From NCBI GenBank assembly GCA_030605265.1, contig JAUWIR010000234.1, positions 1 through 7,076 on the forward strand: a stretch of DNA of 7,076 bases, given 5' to 3'. This DNA comes from Pseudomonadota bacterium. Its GTDB lineage: Bacteria; SZUA-182; DTGQ01. Below the pieces are notes generated by a model, which was given only the letters and a program-made list of their open reading frames with translations, was not told the DNA's origin and did not search any database. The stretch's first letter is position 1; every line of letters begins with the position of its first letter. Positions 1 through 5,337 of the stretch are shown here, in pieces. Both the position numbers and the translations under genes were made by a program.

Positions 1-479
1 ATAATCAATACATTTTTTCTTTTGCATTGTATATTATCTTTTCTCTTCCATGAAAAAGTCCCTTGCTTTTTATATTGAAGAGTAAGTCTGATCCCTAATC
101 GAAAACCACCAATAAGAAAAATGGTTAAAAGACAATCCAGGAGAAATACGGAACGGGGGTACCCTTGAAATCTATGGGTAATTAAAATAAGAATTATAAT
201 TAATGATGAACTGGAGATGGAAGCCTTAATAATATTTCCCAAATCTTTTAGGCTTGTATAGCGCCACATACCTCGATAAAGGCCAAAATAATAGAAAATC
301 AAAATTTTTATGGCCAGGATGGGAATTAAGGTTTTTTTAAAGATGAGGTAATAAAAATATGGAAATTCAAGGTCAAAGCGTAAGATATACGAGCATCCAT
401 AGGAAATGGTAAATAATATTACATCTGCAAACAAAAGAAGGAAAAGATTTTTTTTAAATTTAAGTTTGAGATTAAACAA
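1..479 (-). CDS. CapD/WbpM/PglF-type nucleotide-sugar 4,6-dehydratase, N-terminal membrane part (partial, runs off left edge)
   Basis: The frame is open from a TTG at 477-479 to the window edge (159 codons) and has no usable ATG near its start. The TTG is chosen because AAGGAG lies 7 bases upstream. The visible part is the family's membrane-anchoring domain, with about four hydrophobic segments near residues 11-33, 50-68, 87-101 and 111-131. Family hallmarks are the arginine after the first helix (YILRF), FGLYRGMWRYTS at 65-76, YPRSVFLLD at 107-115 and GGFRLGIR at 124-131. Residues 154-159 (RKNVLI) would lead into the Rossmann GxGxxG, which lies outside the window. Full-length members are about 600 residues and convert UDP-GlcNAc to the 4-keto-6-deoxy sugar at the inner membrane. 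Its place at the end of a GT-SDR-(transferase)-dehydratase row matches wbpM after wbpJ-K-L. The catalytic domain is unseen, so activity is inferred. Confidence 0.88.
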   Translation of the reverse strand, partial: MFNLKLKFKKNLFLLLFADVILFTISYGCSYILRFDLEFPYFYYLIFKKTLIPILAIKILIFYYFGLYRGMWRYTSLKDLGNIIKASISSSSLIIILILITHRFQGYPRSVFLLDCLLTIFLIGGFRLGIRLTLQYKKQGTFSWKRKDNIQCKRKNVLI

Positions 480-486
480 CGTACAT

Positions 487-492
487 CTCCTT
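487..492 (-). promoter_or_regulatory. Shine-Dalgarno site that decides the TTG start of the CapD/WbpM-type gene
   Basis: On the minus strand AAGGAG lies 7 bases before the TTG at 479. An ATG directly after it (484-486) opens a frame that stops after four codons, so the TTG is the only start that gives the dehydratase frame. Confidence 0.7.
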
Positions 493-505
493 CAACTTGA
501 AAAAT

Positions 506-703
506 TTATATTTTCAATGTATAAACCCATATCCCAAAATTAACTAAAATAGCCTGAATTCCCCAGCAGATCAGCACAGTTTGGAGAACAGATAATCCCT
601 TTTGTACAAGCAGGTCATAAAAATGACTCCGATCTCCTTTGAAGGGAGAAACTCCCTTTTTCACCCGGTTAACTAAAATTTTCTTTATTATGTATGTGCT
701 TAT
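506..703 (-). pseudogene. Remnant C-terminus of a second MraY/WecA (WbpL-like) sugar-phosphate transferase
   Basis: The frame is open from just after the SDR stop codon to a TAA at 506-508. It encodes the C-terminal cytoplasmic motif and last membrane helix of an undecaprenyl-phosphate sugar-1-phosphate transferase: SPFKGDRSHFYDLLVQKGLS, followed by a hydrophobic stretch (VLQTVLICWGIQAILVNFGI). It lines up with ENIFDAHRSHLYQRL and the following helix of the intact transferase at 4278-5318, but belongs to the other common subtype (GDRSHFYD rather than AHRSHLYQ), so it is not a recent copy of that gene. About 65 residues remain of roughly 330-350; all N-terminal helices and the DD, NxxNxxDGxDG and GDxGS motifs are gone. 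The only in-frame candidate start is a GTG at 662-664 with no clear ribosome site. A WbpL-type gene is expected here, between the SDR and the WbpM-type gene, so this is probably its eroded remainder. Confidence 0.8.
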
Positions 704-1567
704 TCATTTTTTATATTCAGCAATTTCGAGGGCAATTCCCTCTGAGAAGCTTTTTGGATTAAAACCAAAATCTTTTGTAGCTTCCAGGTGATCGAAATTT
801 TTATCCTCATTAAGTCGGTGTACCTGTTCGGGCTTGATATTGGGCAGCCCTGGAATTTTTTGGACTAGCCAGGTCAAAGTAATAGCTAACCATACAGAAA
901 GGGGGAGCATGAGGCATTTTTTATCAAGTAGATTCGCCACAGTTTGTACACATTCTCTATAGGATAAAGGATTTTTCCCAGACAGATTATAGGCTTTCTT
1001 GATGGATTCCCGGCAATAAAAAGCTTTAACTGCTGCACTGGCAAGGTCTTTTACATAAATTGGCTGTATTAGCTTATCACCGCTTCCGAGTATTGGATGA
1101 ATAGGAAAACGATCTATTGACCGAATCAATCGAATCATATTTCGATCATCAATTGTGCCGTAAATCATTGTCGGCCGTAAAATTGTCCAATGGAGATTAC
1201 TTTTTCTTATCCTCTCCTCTACTGTAACCCGGAGCGCTTTGCTTTTGGCATTTAGTTTGGTGAATATAGCGGTTGTGGAAAAAAATAAAACTCTTTTTAC
1301 TCCTAATGATTCGGCAGCCTCTATGATGACTGGAATATGCCCTTCTTTAAAAGACACTACATTGATAACACCCTTAACCCCTTTCATTGCTTTTTTTACT
1401 GCTTCAAGGTTTGTTATATCTCCAACCATAATTTCATCAGCCAGATTTTTAATTTTATCTTGATCAGAACTTGGCCGAACAAAACATCTCACTGCATCTT
1501 TATTTTTTTTCAGCTCTTCAAGTACGAAGCGGCCAGTAAAACCTGTGGCGCCAGTAAGTAAAATCAT
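704..1567 (-). CDS. Atypical SDR, NAD(P)-binding nucleotide-sugar epimerase/reductase-like protein
   Basis: This 287-residue Rossmann protein has the glycine motif TGATGFTG at 5-12, a basic nucleotide-side patch (RCFVRPSSD) at 27-35, the acidic GD at 49-50, the catalytic-serine strand FFSTTAIFTKLNAKSK at 95-110, WTILRPTMIYG at 127-137 and IQPIYVKDLASAAVKAF at 167-183. A hydrophobic stretch at 219-236 may touch the membrane. The usual YxxxK pair of extended SDRs is not visible; the segment after STTA contains no tyrosine until residue 136. This places it with atypical NAD-dependent epimerase-like SDRs found in polysaccharide loci. By position it corresponds to wbpK, acting on a UDP-4-keto sugar made by the CapD/WbpM-type enzyme, but the reaction cannot be assigned. 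Its ATG overlaps the stop of the upstream glycosyltransferase (ATGA), so the two are translationally coupled. A diverged, broken homologue lies at 6469-7022. Confidence 0.88.
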   Translation of the reverse strand: MILLTGATGFTGRFVLEELKKNKDAVRCFVRPSSDQDKIKNLADEIMVGDITNLEAVKKAMKGVKGVINVVSFKEGHIPVIIEAAESLGVKRVLFFSTTAIFTKLNAKSKALRVTVEERIRKSNLHWTILRPTMIYGTIDDRNMIRLIRSIDRFPIHPILGSGDKLIQPIYVKDLASAAVKAFYCRESIKKAYNLSGKNPLSYRECVQTVANLLDKKCLMLPLSVWLAITLTWLVQKIPGLPNIKPEQVHRLNEDKNFDHLEATKDFGFNPKSFSEGIALEIAEYKK

Positions 1568-2790
1568 CCGGCTATTTTCTCCATCACCTTTAGATATTTT
1601 TTCGCCAGCATGATCCGATCATATTTTTGTGAAACAAAATTTTTCCCCTGCTCGCCCATTACACGACAACGCTCCTTATCATGGGCCAAGGTTAAGATCC
1701 CCTCGGCAATCTCTTTACAATTTTCAGGTGGTACAATAATGGCCCCACCTGATTGTTGAAGGATATTTGCAGCCTCACCCTTCAAGGAGGCAAGGATAGG
1801 GCGACCGCATCCCATAATCTCAAACATCTTTGAGGGGATAAAACTATTAAAGAGGGGTATATTGCGAAGCGGCACCAAGCAGACATCAGCCAAGTTATAA
1901 AAAGTGCGCATCTTATTTTTTGGCTGTGCCGGCAGAAAAGTAATGTTTTTCAGTTGCATATTCTTTGCTAACTTAATTAATTTATCTTTTTCAGCTCCTT
2001 CACCAACGAGAAGGAAATGAATATTTTTCTGTTTATGGAATAACTTGGCAGCTTCCATGATAGCACTCAGCCCATGCGAAATGCCATGGGCGCCAATATA
2101 AAGCACAATAAATTTATCCTCTAGGGCTAATTCTTTTTTTAAAAAACGCCCACTATCTCGATCAGGATAAAATTTTGTCAGATCGACCCCATTTGGGATA
2201 AAATATACTTTATTTTTATTTATCCCTCTGTTTATGATATTTTTAGCAAAAGATTGAGTAACACATACCACTGCGGCGCTTTTTTTATAAAGATATAATT
2301 CAAATTTTTCCAGATTATAAATAATTGGTTGATTTGTTATTATCCCAAGTTCCACAAATATGGCTGGCCAAAGATCACGCACCTCAAAAATATAAGGGAT
2401 TTTTAATTTTCTGGAAAGATAGCGGGCACTGGCGACACAAAGCAGTGTAGGGGAGGACGCCATGATTATATCTGATTCTTTTACATGGTTCATTCCTTGT
2501 ACTACAGAGGTGACCATGAATACGAGATGAGAAATGATTTTTTTTAAGAAGCCGGCATTTGGTGTAGCAAAGGTTTTGCAGCGTATGATTTTTAGGCCGC
2601 CAATCCAATCTATCATGAATTTTCTGCCCTTATAGCCAGGATGGATAATACCTGTAGGGTGGTTCGGAAAATTGGTAATTACACTAACCTGATGGCCTTG
2701 AGAAATCCAAACATCAGCCATTTCCTTCAAGCGGGCTGAAGGTGCGCCAATTTCAGGATAAAAATAATGACTAATTATAGTAATATTCAT
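1564..2790 (-). CDS. WbuB-like family 4 glycosyltransferase (GT-B fold)
   Basis: This is a 408-residue protein, full length for the family. The N-terminal acceptor domain opens with YFYPEIGAPSARLKEMADVW (9-28) and NFPNHPTG (40-47), a signature of WbuB-type (L-fucosamine transferase-like) enzymes. EVRDLWP is at 136-142, the domain linker IPNGVD at 198-203, the donor domain starts near YIGAHGISHGL (231-241), and the sugar-nucleotide site is SFIPSKMFEIMGCGRPILAS (316-335). In the usual E-x7-E motif the second glutamate is E324, while the first position is serine (S316), a substitution I believe is common in WbuB relatives. It should add a sugar to undecaprenyl-linked glycan at the cytoplasmic face of the inner membrane. 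The ATG at 2790 has no good ribosome site, but a short ORF ends on the TAA directly before it, so coupling is possible. Its TGA overlaps the SDR ATG by 4 bases. Donor and acceptor cannot be read from sequence. Confidence 0.93.
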   Translation of the reverse strand: MNITIISHYFYPEIGAPSARLKEMADVWISQGHQVSVITNFPNHPTGIIHPGYKGRKFMIDWIGGLKIIRCKTFATPNAGFLKKIISHLVFMVTSVVQGMNHVKESDIIMASSPTLLCVASARYLSRKLKIPYIFEVRDLWPAIFVELGIITNQPIIYNLEKFELYLYKKSAAVVCVTQSFAKNIINRGINKNKVYFIPNGVDLTKFYPDRDSGRFLKKELALEDKFIVLYIGAHGISHGLSAIMEAAKLFHKQKNIHFLLVGEGAEKDKLIKLAKNMQLKNITFLPAQPKNKMRTFYNLADVCLVPLRNIPLFNSFIPSKMFEIMGCGRPILASLKGEAANILQQSGGAIIVPPENCKEIAEGILTLAHDKERCRVMGEQGKNFVSQKYDRIMLAKKYLKVMEKIAG

Positions 2791-2853
2791 TTATAATTGA
2801 GGTAATTTAATAACTCTCAAAGCTTCAAATTCGCCCCATCTGGGGCCCATCAT
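2791..2853 (-). CDS. Possible 20-residue leader ORF coupled to the WbuB-like gene
   Basis: A small minus-strand frame begins at ATG 2851-2853 (a second ATG follows at 2848-2850). It has GAGGTG nine bases upstream (2863-2868) and ends on TAA 2791-2793, immediately before the glycosyltransferase ATG (TAAATG). The peptide, MMGPRWGEFEALRVIKLPQL, is rich in ordinary coding residues, and the frame stays open back to a TAG at 2881-2883. It could be a leader that couples translation to the next gene, which lacks its own ribosome site, or the tail of a deleted gene. I do not recognise the sequence, and an ORF this short can occur by chance. Confidence 0.22.
   Translation of the reverse strand: MMGPRWGEFEALRVIKLPQL
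2833..2846. repeat. Short perfect GC-rich inverted repeat in the 5' leader of the WbuB-like gene
   Basis: GCCCCA and TGGGGC arms are separated by two bases, forming a compact GC-rich hairpin in otherwise AT-rich DNA. It lies inside the small leader ORF, 43 bases before the glycosyltransferase start. No T-run follows on the minus strand, so it is not an obvious terminator there. It could be an RNA hairpin that affects leader translation or a protein-binding palindrome. Confidence 0.35.
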
Positions 2854-2937
2854 TTTTAATTTCACCTCACTTGCCACTGACTAGAAACTTAATAAGGTGA
2901 TGGACCATGTTCATCTCAAATCCGAATTAAAAAAAAA

Positions 2938-2955
2938 TTTCACCCTGTGCAATTA
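2938..2955 (+). repeat. Outer inverted repeat, left arm
   Basis: TTTCACCCTGTGCAATTA pairs with the reverse complement of 3280-3297 at 17 of 18 positions. It is preceded by an A-run, also echoed outside the right arm. Confidence 0.7.
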
Positions 2956-2986
2956 GATTTTTAGATTCAAAAGTAAAAAAATATTT

Positions 2987-3031
2987 GACAGGAGAACAGG
3001 ATAAACATGATTTAAATAAATCCAGTTAATC
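2987..3031 (+). repeat. Inner inverted repeat, left arm, with iterated ACAGGAT units
   Basis: The arm begins GACAGGAGAACAGGAT and contains two to three degenerate copies of an 8-9 base unit (ACAGGAT plus one or two A/T). Its first 25 bases match the right arm at 21 positions and its last 12 at 10, with a diverged 8-base stretch of equal length between the two blocks. Confidence 0.65.
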
Positions 3032-3224
3032 GAAAAAACACACTCTGAAAGCGTTTATAACTGTTTATAAAAGATGGGATTTGGCTTTCCTGAAAGTATT
3101 TTATGATAAATGTATGTTTATAGAATTGTGTAAATGTGGTCTAAATGCGGAATCACAAAAACCCATTTGTAGAAAAAAAAGTTGAGATCAAGCGTAAAAT
3201 TAAAGTCAATAGAGTAATGTAAAA

Positions 3225-3269
3225 GATAAACAGGATGAACAATTATCTTGTAAATCCTGTTATCCTGTC
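3225..3269 (-). repeat. Inner inverted repeat, right arm, with an internal stem-loop
   Basis: Read on the minus strand it starts GACAGGATAACAGGATTT, matching the left arm. The arm also folds on itself: GATAAACAGGAT (3225-3236) pairs with ATCCTGTTATC (3254-3264), giving an 11-base-pair stem with one bulged A and a 17-base loop. Confidence 0.65.
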
Positions 3270-3279
3270 TAAAAGTAGT

Positions 3280-3297
3280 TAATTGCACAGGTTGAAA
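3280..3297 (-). repeat. Outer inverted repeat, right arm
   Basis: On the minus strand it reads TTTCAACCTGTGCAATTA, differing from the left arm at one base. It lies about 34 bases beyond the DUF1186 stop codon, the gap being a short stretch with no visible feature. Confidence 0.7.
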
Positions 3298-3330
3298 AAT
3301 TTTCCTTTGGGCAATTAAGCGGCTAAGTGT

Positions 3331-4074
3331 TTAAAAAAGTGCAAAGCAGGCCCAAAATTGCATTTCAAGAATAGTATCTTCAATGAGTTGATATTGGCTA
3401 CTTTTCTTCAGCCGGCCAAGGGTTTCCTTTTTGGCTAAACTTAATGTTTCCCGGGCATCTTTCAGGGGGCATGATTCAATTAAACCTTCTTTATATGCAT
3501 TTTCAATATCCTCATATACTTCCGCCGGATATAAATCGTTGCTGCACGAAACTAAGCGCTTCCATATTTGCGAAGGTTTCCTTATGAGTTTTCCTCTAAA
3601 AAGGCTTTTATAATAACTCAATATTTCTTCCCTGGATTTCATATTATATAAAACTAAAGTTGTTATCCCTTTTAAGGCGGCTTCACGCATGCCTGTGCTA
3701 ACACACTCATTTTCTAGTATATCTTTCATCAAAGAATCATCTCCGTCGGCAACAGATGCGAGGATACGTGCAAGATATTGTGGTGTAATGCCTCCTAATA
3801 ATCCTAGTAAAAATTTTTCCGGGAGTAATAAAAAGTTAATGATAAGTGGATAGGCAAGTTTTTCTCGGAATTGGGCAAGCAAAAACATAGCATATATATG
3901 CGCCATATAGTTTTTTTGTTCGAAGAAGGCTTGCGCATTTAAATTGAGCAGCTTTAAAATTTGTAAAAGGTATGGAGTAATCTCCTTTTCAAACTGTATG
4001 GCTTTCCTTAAAGCCCTTTCAGGAAATATTCCATTGTTAAACTCTAATTCTTTTAAAATTTTTTGCATACCCAT
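3331..4074 (-). CDS. DUF1186-type protein of unknown function, helical-repeat-like
   Basis: This 247-residue soluble, mostly helical protein has no signal peptide or membrane segment. The pattern FPERALRKAI...EITPYLLQILK (17-41), HIYAMFLLAQFREKLAYPLI (59-78), RILASVADGD (103-112), SNDLYPAEVYEDIENAYKEG (178-197) and IEDTILEMQFWACF (231-244) is what I recall of the DUF1186 family. Some members carry a C-terminal SEC-C zinc motif; none is seen here, and the protein ends just after WACF, so a tail may have been lost or never present. Family function is unknown to me and I assign none. It is out of place in a glycan operon: gaps of 203 and 540 bases isolate it, it has its own likely promoter, and an inverted-repeat element lies just downstream. 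The start is the ATG at 4074, with a second ATG two codons later; no strong ribosome site precedes either. Confidence 0.8.
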   Translation of the reverse strand: MGMQKILKELEFNNGIFPERALRKAIQFEKEITPYLLQILKLLNLNAQAFFEQKNYMAHIYAMFLLAQFREKLAYPLIINFLLLPEKFLLGLLGGITPQYLARILASVADGDDSLMKDILENECVSTGMREAALKGITTLVLYNMKSREEILSYYKSLFRGKLIRKPSQIWKRLVSCSNDLYPAEVYEDIENAYKEGLIESCPLKDARETLSLAKKETLGRLKKSSQYQLIEDTILEMQFWACFALF

Positions 4075-4174
4075 TTTAAAAATTTTTTCTTTACTTTATT
4101 TTTATTAATGAGTTATTTAGTTATACCATCAGCCTTTTCTGGGCCGATATGGATATCAAAAATAGTAGATTGAA

Positions 4175-4203
4175 ATAATAAGACTTCAATTATAAACTTT
4201 CAA
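4175..4203 (-). promoter_or_regulatory. Likely sigma70-type promoter of the DUF1186 gene
   Basis: On the minus strand TTGAAA (4198-4203) is followed after exactly 17 bases by TATTAT (4175-4180); each hexamer is one base from consensus. Transcription would start near 4168, leaving an untranslated leader of about 95 bases before the ATG at 4074. AT-rich DNA yields chance matches, but the spacing and location in the gap upstream of an isolated gene support it. Confidence 0.5.
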
Positions 4204-4213
4204 TTTTATCTGA

Positions 4214-4227
4214 TAAGATTTATCTTA
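4214..4227. repeat. Small palindrome upstream of the DUF1186 promoter
   Basis: TAAGAT and ATCTTA flank two bases, forming a perfect 6-base inverted repeat 11 bases upstream of the proposed -35 box. It could be an operator-like site; in DNA this AT-rich it may also be chance. Confidence 0.2.
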
Positions 4228-4277
4228 AGATCATTAAATATCAAAGAGTTCAAGCAAAAAAAATTCGATTTGGCTTC

Positions 4278-5318
4278 TCAATAAAGAAGACTATTTCTAT
4301 TTTCTTGCCGAGAAACAAAAAGCCATAAGCTTGAAGCTCCAATAATTAGCCCAAAGGCAGTCAACCATTCCGAAATGAACCCTCCAGTTGCAAAAAGGAA
4401 AGCCAAAAGCAAACCAATCAAAGCCAAGACGATATAGAGCGAAGCTACAAAGCAATGGTTATGTCCGGCAATTACCAGCCGTTGATAAAGGTGTGAGCGA
4501 TGAGCATCGAAAATATTCTCACCAAGATGTAAGCGCCGAAGCAATGTAATAAAAGTATCAAATATAAATGGCCAAACTAGTAATACTCCAACAAAACCTA
4601 AACGAGGGTCAGCCTTCGCAGCAGCTATAGGCAAAACAGCAAAACTGTATCCTAAGAATGTGCTGCCAACATCCCCCATGAAAACATTTGCCGGCGCCCA
4701 GTTATGAAAAAGAAATCCTAAACTGCTTGCAGCTAATATTAATCCTAATAAGCTTACCATAGACTGTCCATATATCCATCCCAAAAGGGCCCAGCCCACT
4801 CCTGCCACTACTGCTTGCCCACCTGCAATTCCGTCAATCCCATCCATAAAGTTGTATACATTAATTAATCCCACAATCCAGAGGAAAGTGATTAGCAATC
4901 CAGCCCAGCCCAGGGGGAATTTCCCAAGAAGGGGTAAACTAATGGCATTCCAATAACCAAAGCCGATTATAACAAGGAACCCTACCAAGCTGTGCGAGGC
5001 AAAACGTATCCATCTTGGCAAAGAGCGTAAGTCATCCAATAAACCAAAGGTAGCGATTATTAATGCACCGCTTACATAAACAAAGATTTTAGACCAATAC
5101 CAGTTTGAATCCGGAATACAATAGCCAAATGGTACAATAATGCCAATCGTGACTATAATGATAACTATTCCACCACCGCTAGGGGTAGGCTTTTCATGGG
5201 AGCTGCGTTCATTAGGGGTGTCCATTAGTCCATGCTGAATAGCCCGGCCCCGAAGCACAAAGATTCCCAGATATGAGATAAAAAAGGTAATAAACAGAAG
5301 TTCTATTGCTAAGGTCAA
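4278..5318 (-). CDS. MraY/WecA-family undecaprenyl-phosphate sugar-1-phosphate transferase (initiating glycosyltransferase)
   Basis: This 346-residue polytopic membrane protein, with about ten hydrophobic segments, transfers a sugar-1-phosphate from a UDP-sugar to undecaprenyl phosphate, the first step of lipid-linked glycan assembly. Family motifs appear in order: DTPNERSSHEKPTPSGGG (33-50), LLDDLRSLP (93-101) with the Mg-binding Asp pair, NVYNFMDGIDGIAGG (153-167), NWAPANVFMGDVGSTFLG (206-223) and the cytoplasmic loop ENIFDAHRSHLYQRL (267-281), which carries the histidine motif. All are intact. The TTG at 5316-5318 is the start because AAAGGG sits five bases before it and no in-frame ATG is nearby. 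It begins 19 bases after wecB stops, so they are co-transcribed. Sequence does not separate GlcNAc-, FucNAc- or QuiNAc-phosphate specificity. With the WbpL-like copy at 506-703 broken, this is probably the working initiator of the locus. Confidence 0.93.
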   Translation of the reverse strand: MTLAIELLFITFFISYLGIFVLRGRAIQHGLMDTPNERSSHEKPTPSGGGIVIIIVTIGIIVPFGYCIPDSNWYWSKIFVYVSGALIIATFGLLDDLRSLPRWIRFASHSLVGFLVIIGFGYWNAISLPLLGKFPLGWAGLLITFLWIVGLINVYNFMDGIDGIAGGQAVVAGVGWALLGWIYGQSMVSLLGLILAASSLGFLFHNWAPANVFMGDVGSTFLGYSFAVLPIAAAKADPRLGFVGVLLVWPFIFDTFITLLRRLHLGENIFDAHRSHLYQRLVIAGHNHCFVASLYIVLALIGLLLAFLFATGGFISEWLTAFGLIIGASSLWLFVSRQENRNSLLY

Positions 5319-5323
5319 TGTTT

Positions 5324-5329
5324 CCCTTT
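5324..5329 (-). promoter_or_regulatory. Shine-Dalgarno site for the TTG start of the MraY/WecA-family gene
   Basis: AAAGGG on the minus strand is five bases from the TTG at 5318 and lies in the short gap after the wecB stop codon. It fixes a non-ATG start. Confidence 0.65.
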
Positions 5330-5337
5330 CGCAATCC

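Larger units (their letters stand above)
2934..3303. mobile_element. Candidate MITE-like inverted-repeat element of about 370 bases
   Basis: Two nested inverted repeats bound this segment. The outer pair is 18 bases at 2938-2955 against 3280-3297, with 17 of 18 matching (core CCTGTGCAATTA). The inner pair is 45 bases at 2987-3031 against 3225-3269, with 32 of 45 matching and no gaps. The central 190 or so bases are AT-rich and encode no transposase or other protein I recognise. Terminal inverted repeats with a short non-coding core, placed between genes 27 bases after a stop codon, fit a non-autonomous transposable element (MITE) or a dispersed intergenic repeat. No target-site duplication is clear because both ends run into A/T tracts, so the exact limits are approximate. 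Confidence 0.5.
2791..3330. other. 540-base region without an established gene, between the DUF1186 gene and the WbuB-like gene
   Basis: From left to right it holds the possible leader ORF with its GC-rich hairpin (2791-2880), about 50 AT-rich bases, a candidate inverted-repeat element (2934-3303) and 27 bases up to the DUF1186 stop codon. No reading frame in it has recognisable protein similarity, and I see no tRNA or clear rho-independent terminator. The other gene junctions in the window are under about 25 bases (or overlaps), apart from the 203-base gap upstream of the DUF1186 gene, so this region is an insertion or breakpoint relative to a compact operon. Confidence 0.7.

Noticed and set aside
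1239..1561. Plus-strand open frames of about 74 codons opposite the SDR
   Set aside because: They lie antisense to a clearly coding gene, show no family motifs and have low-complexity translations; they are shadows of the real frame.
2384..2608. Minus-strand 74-codon frame inside the WbuB-like gene
   Set aside because: It is another frame of a full-length glycosyltransferase and has no recognisable motif.
2881..2930. Minus-strand peptide MNMVHHLIKFLVSGK, faintly like the start of a GtrA-type membrane protein
   Set aside because: Fifteen residues with no continuation in any frame; similarity is too short to support a gene remnant.
2985..3016. Plus-strand TTGACA that could be a -35 box at the inner left arm
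   Set aside because: No convincing -10 hexamer lies at 16-18 bases, and no plus-strand gene follows; the match arises from the GACAGGA repeat unit.
3052..3070. Direct repeat GTTTATAA CT GTTTATAA in the core of the element
   Set aside because: Eight A/T-rich bases repeated once is expected by chance here; no array or iteron series follows.
4228..4277. Possible rho-independent terminator after the MraY/WecA-family gene (T-run at 4257-4264)
   Set aside because: A T-run is present on the minus strand, but only a four- to five-base weak stem can be drawn around it, so no terminator is called.
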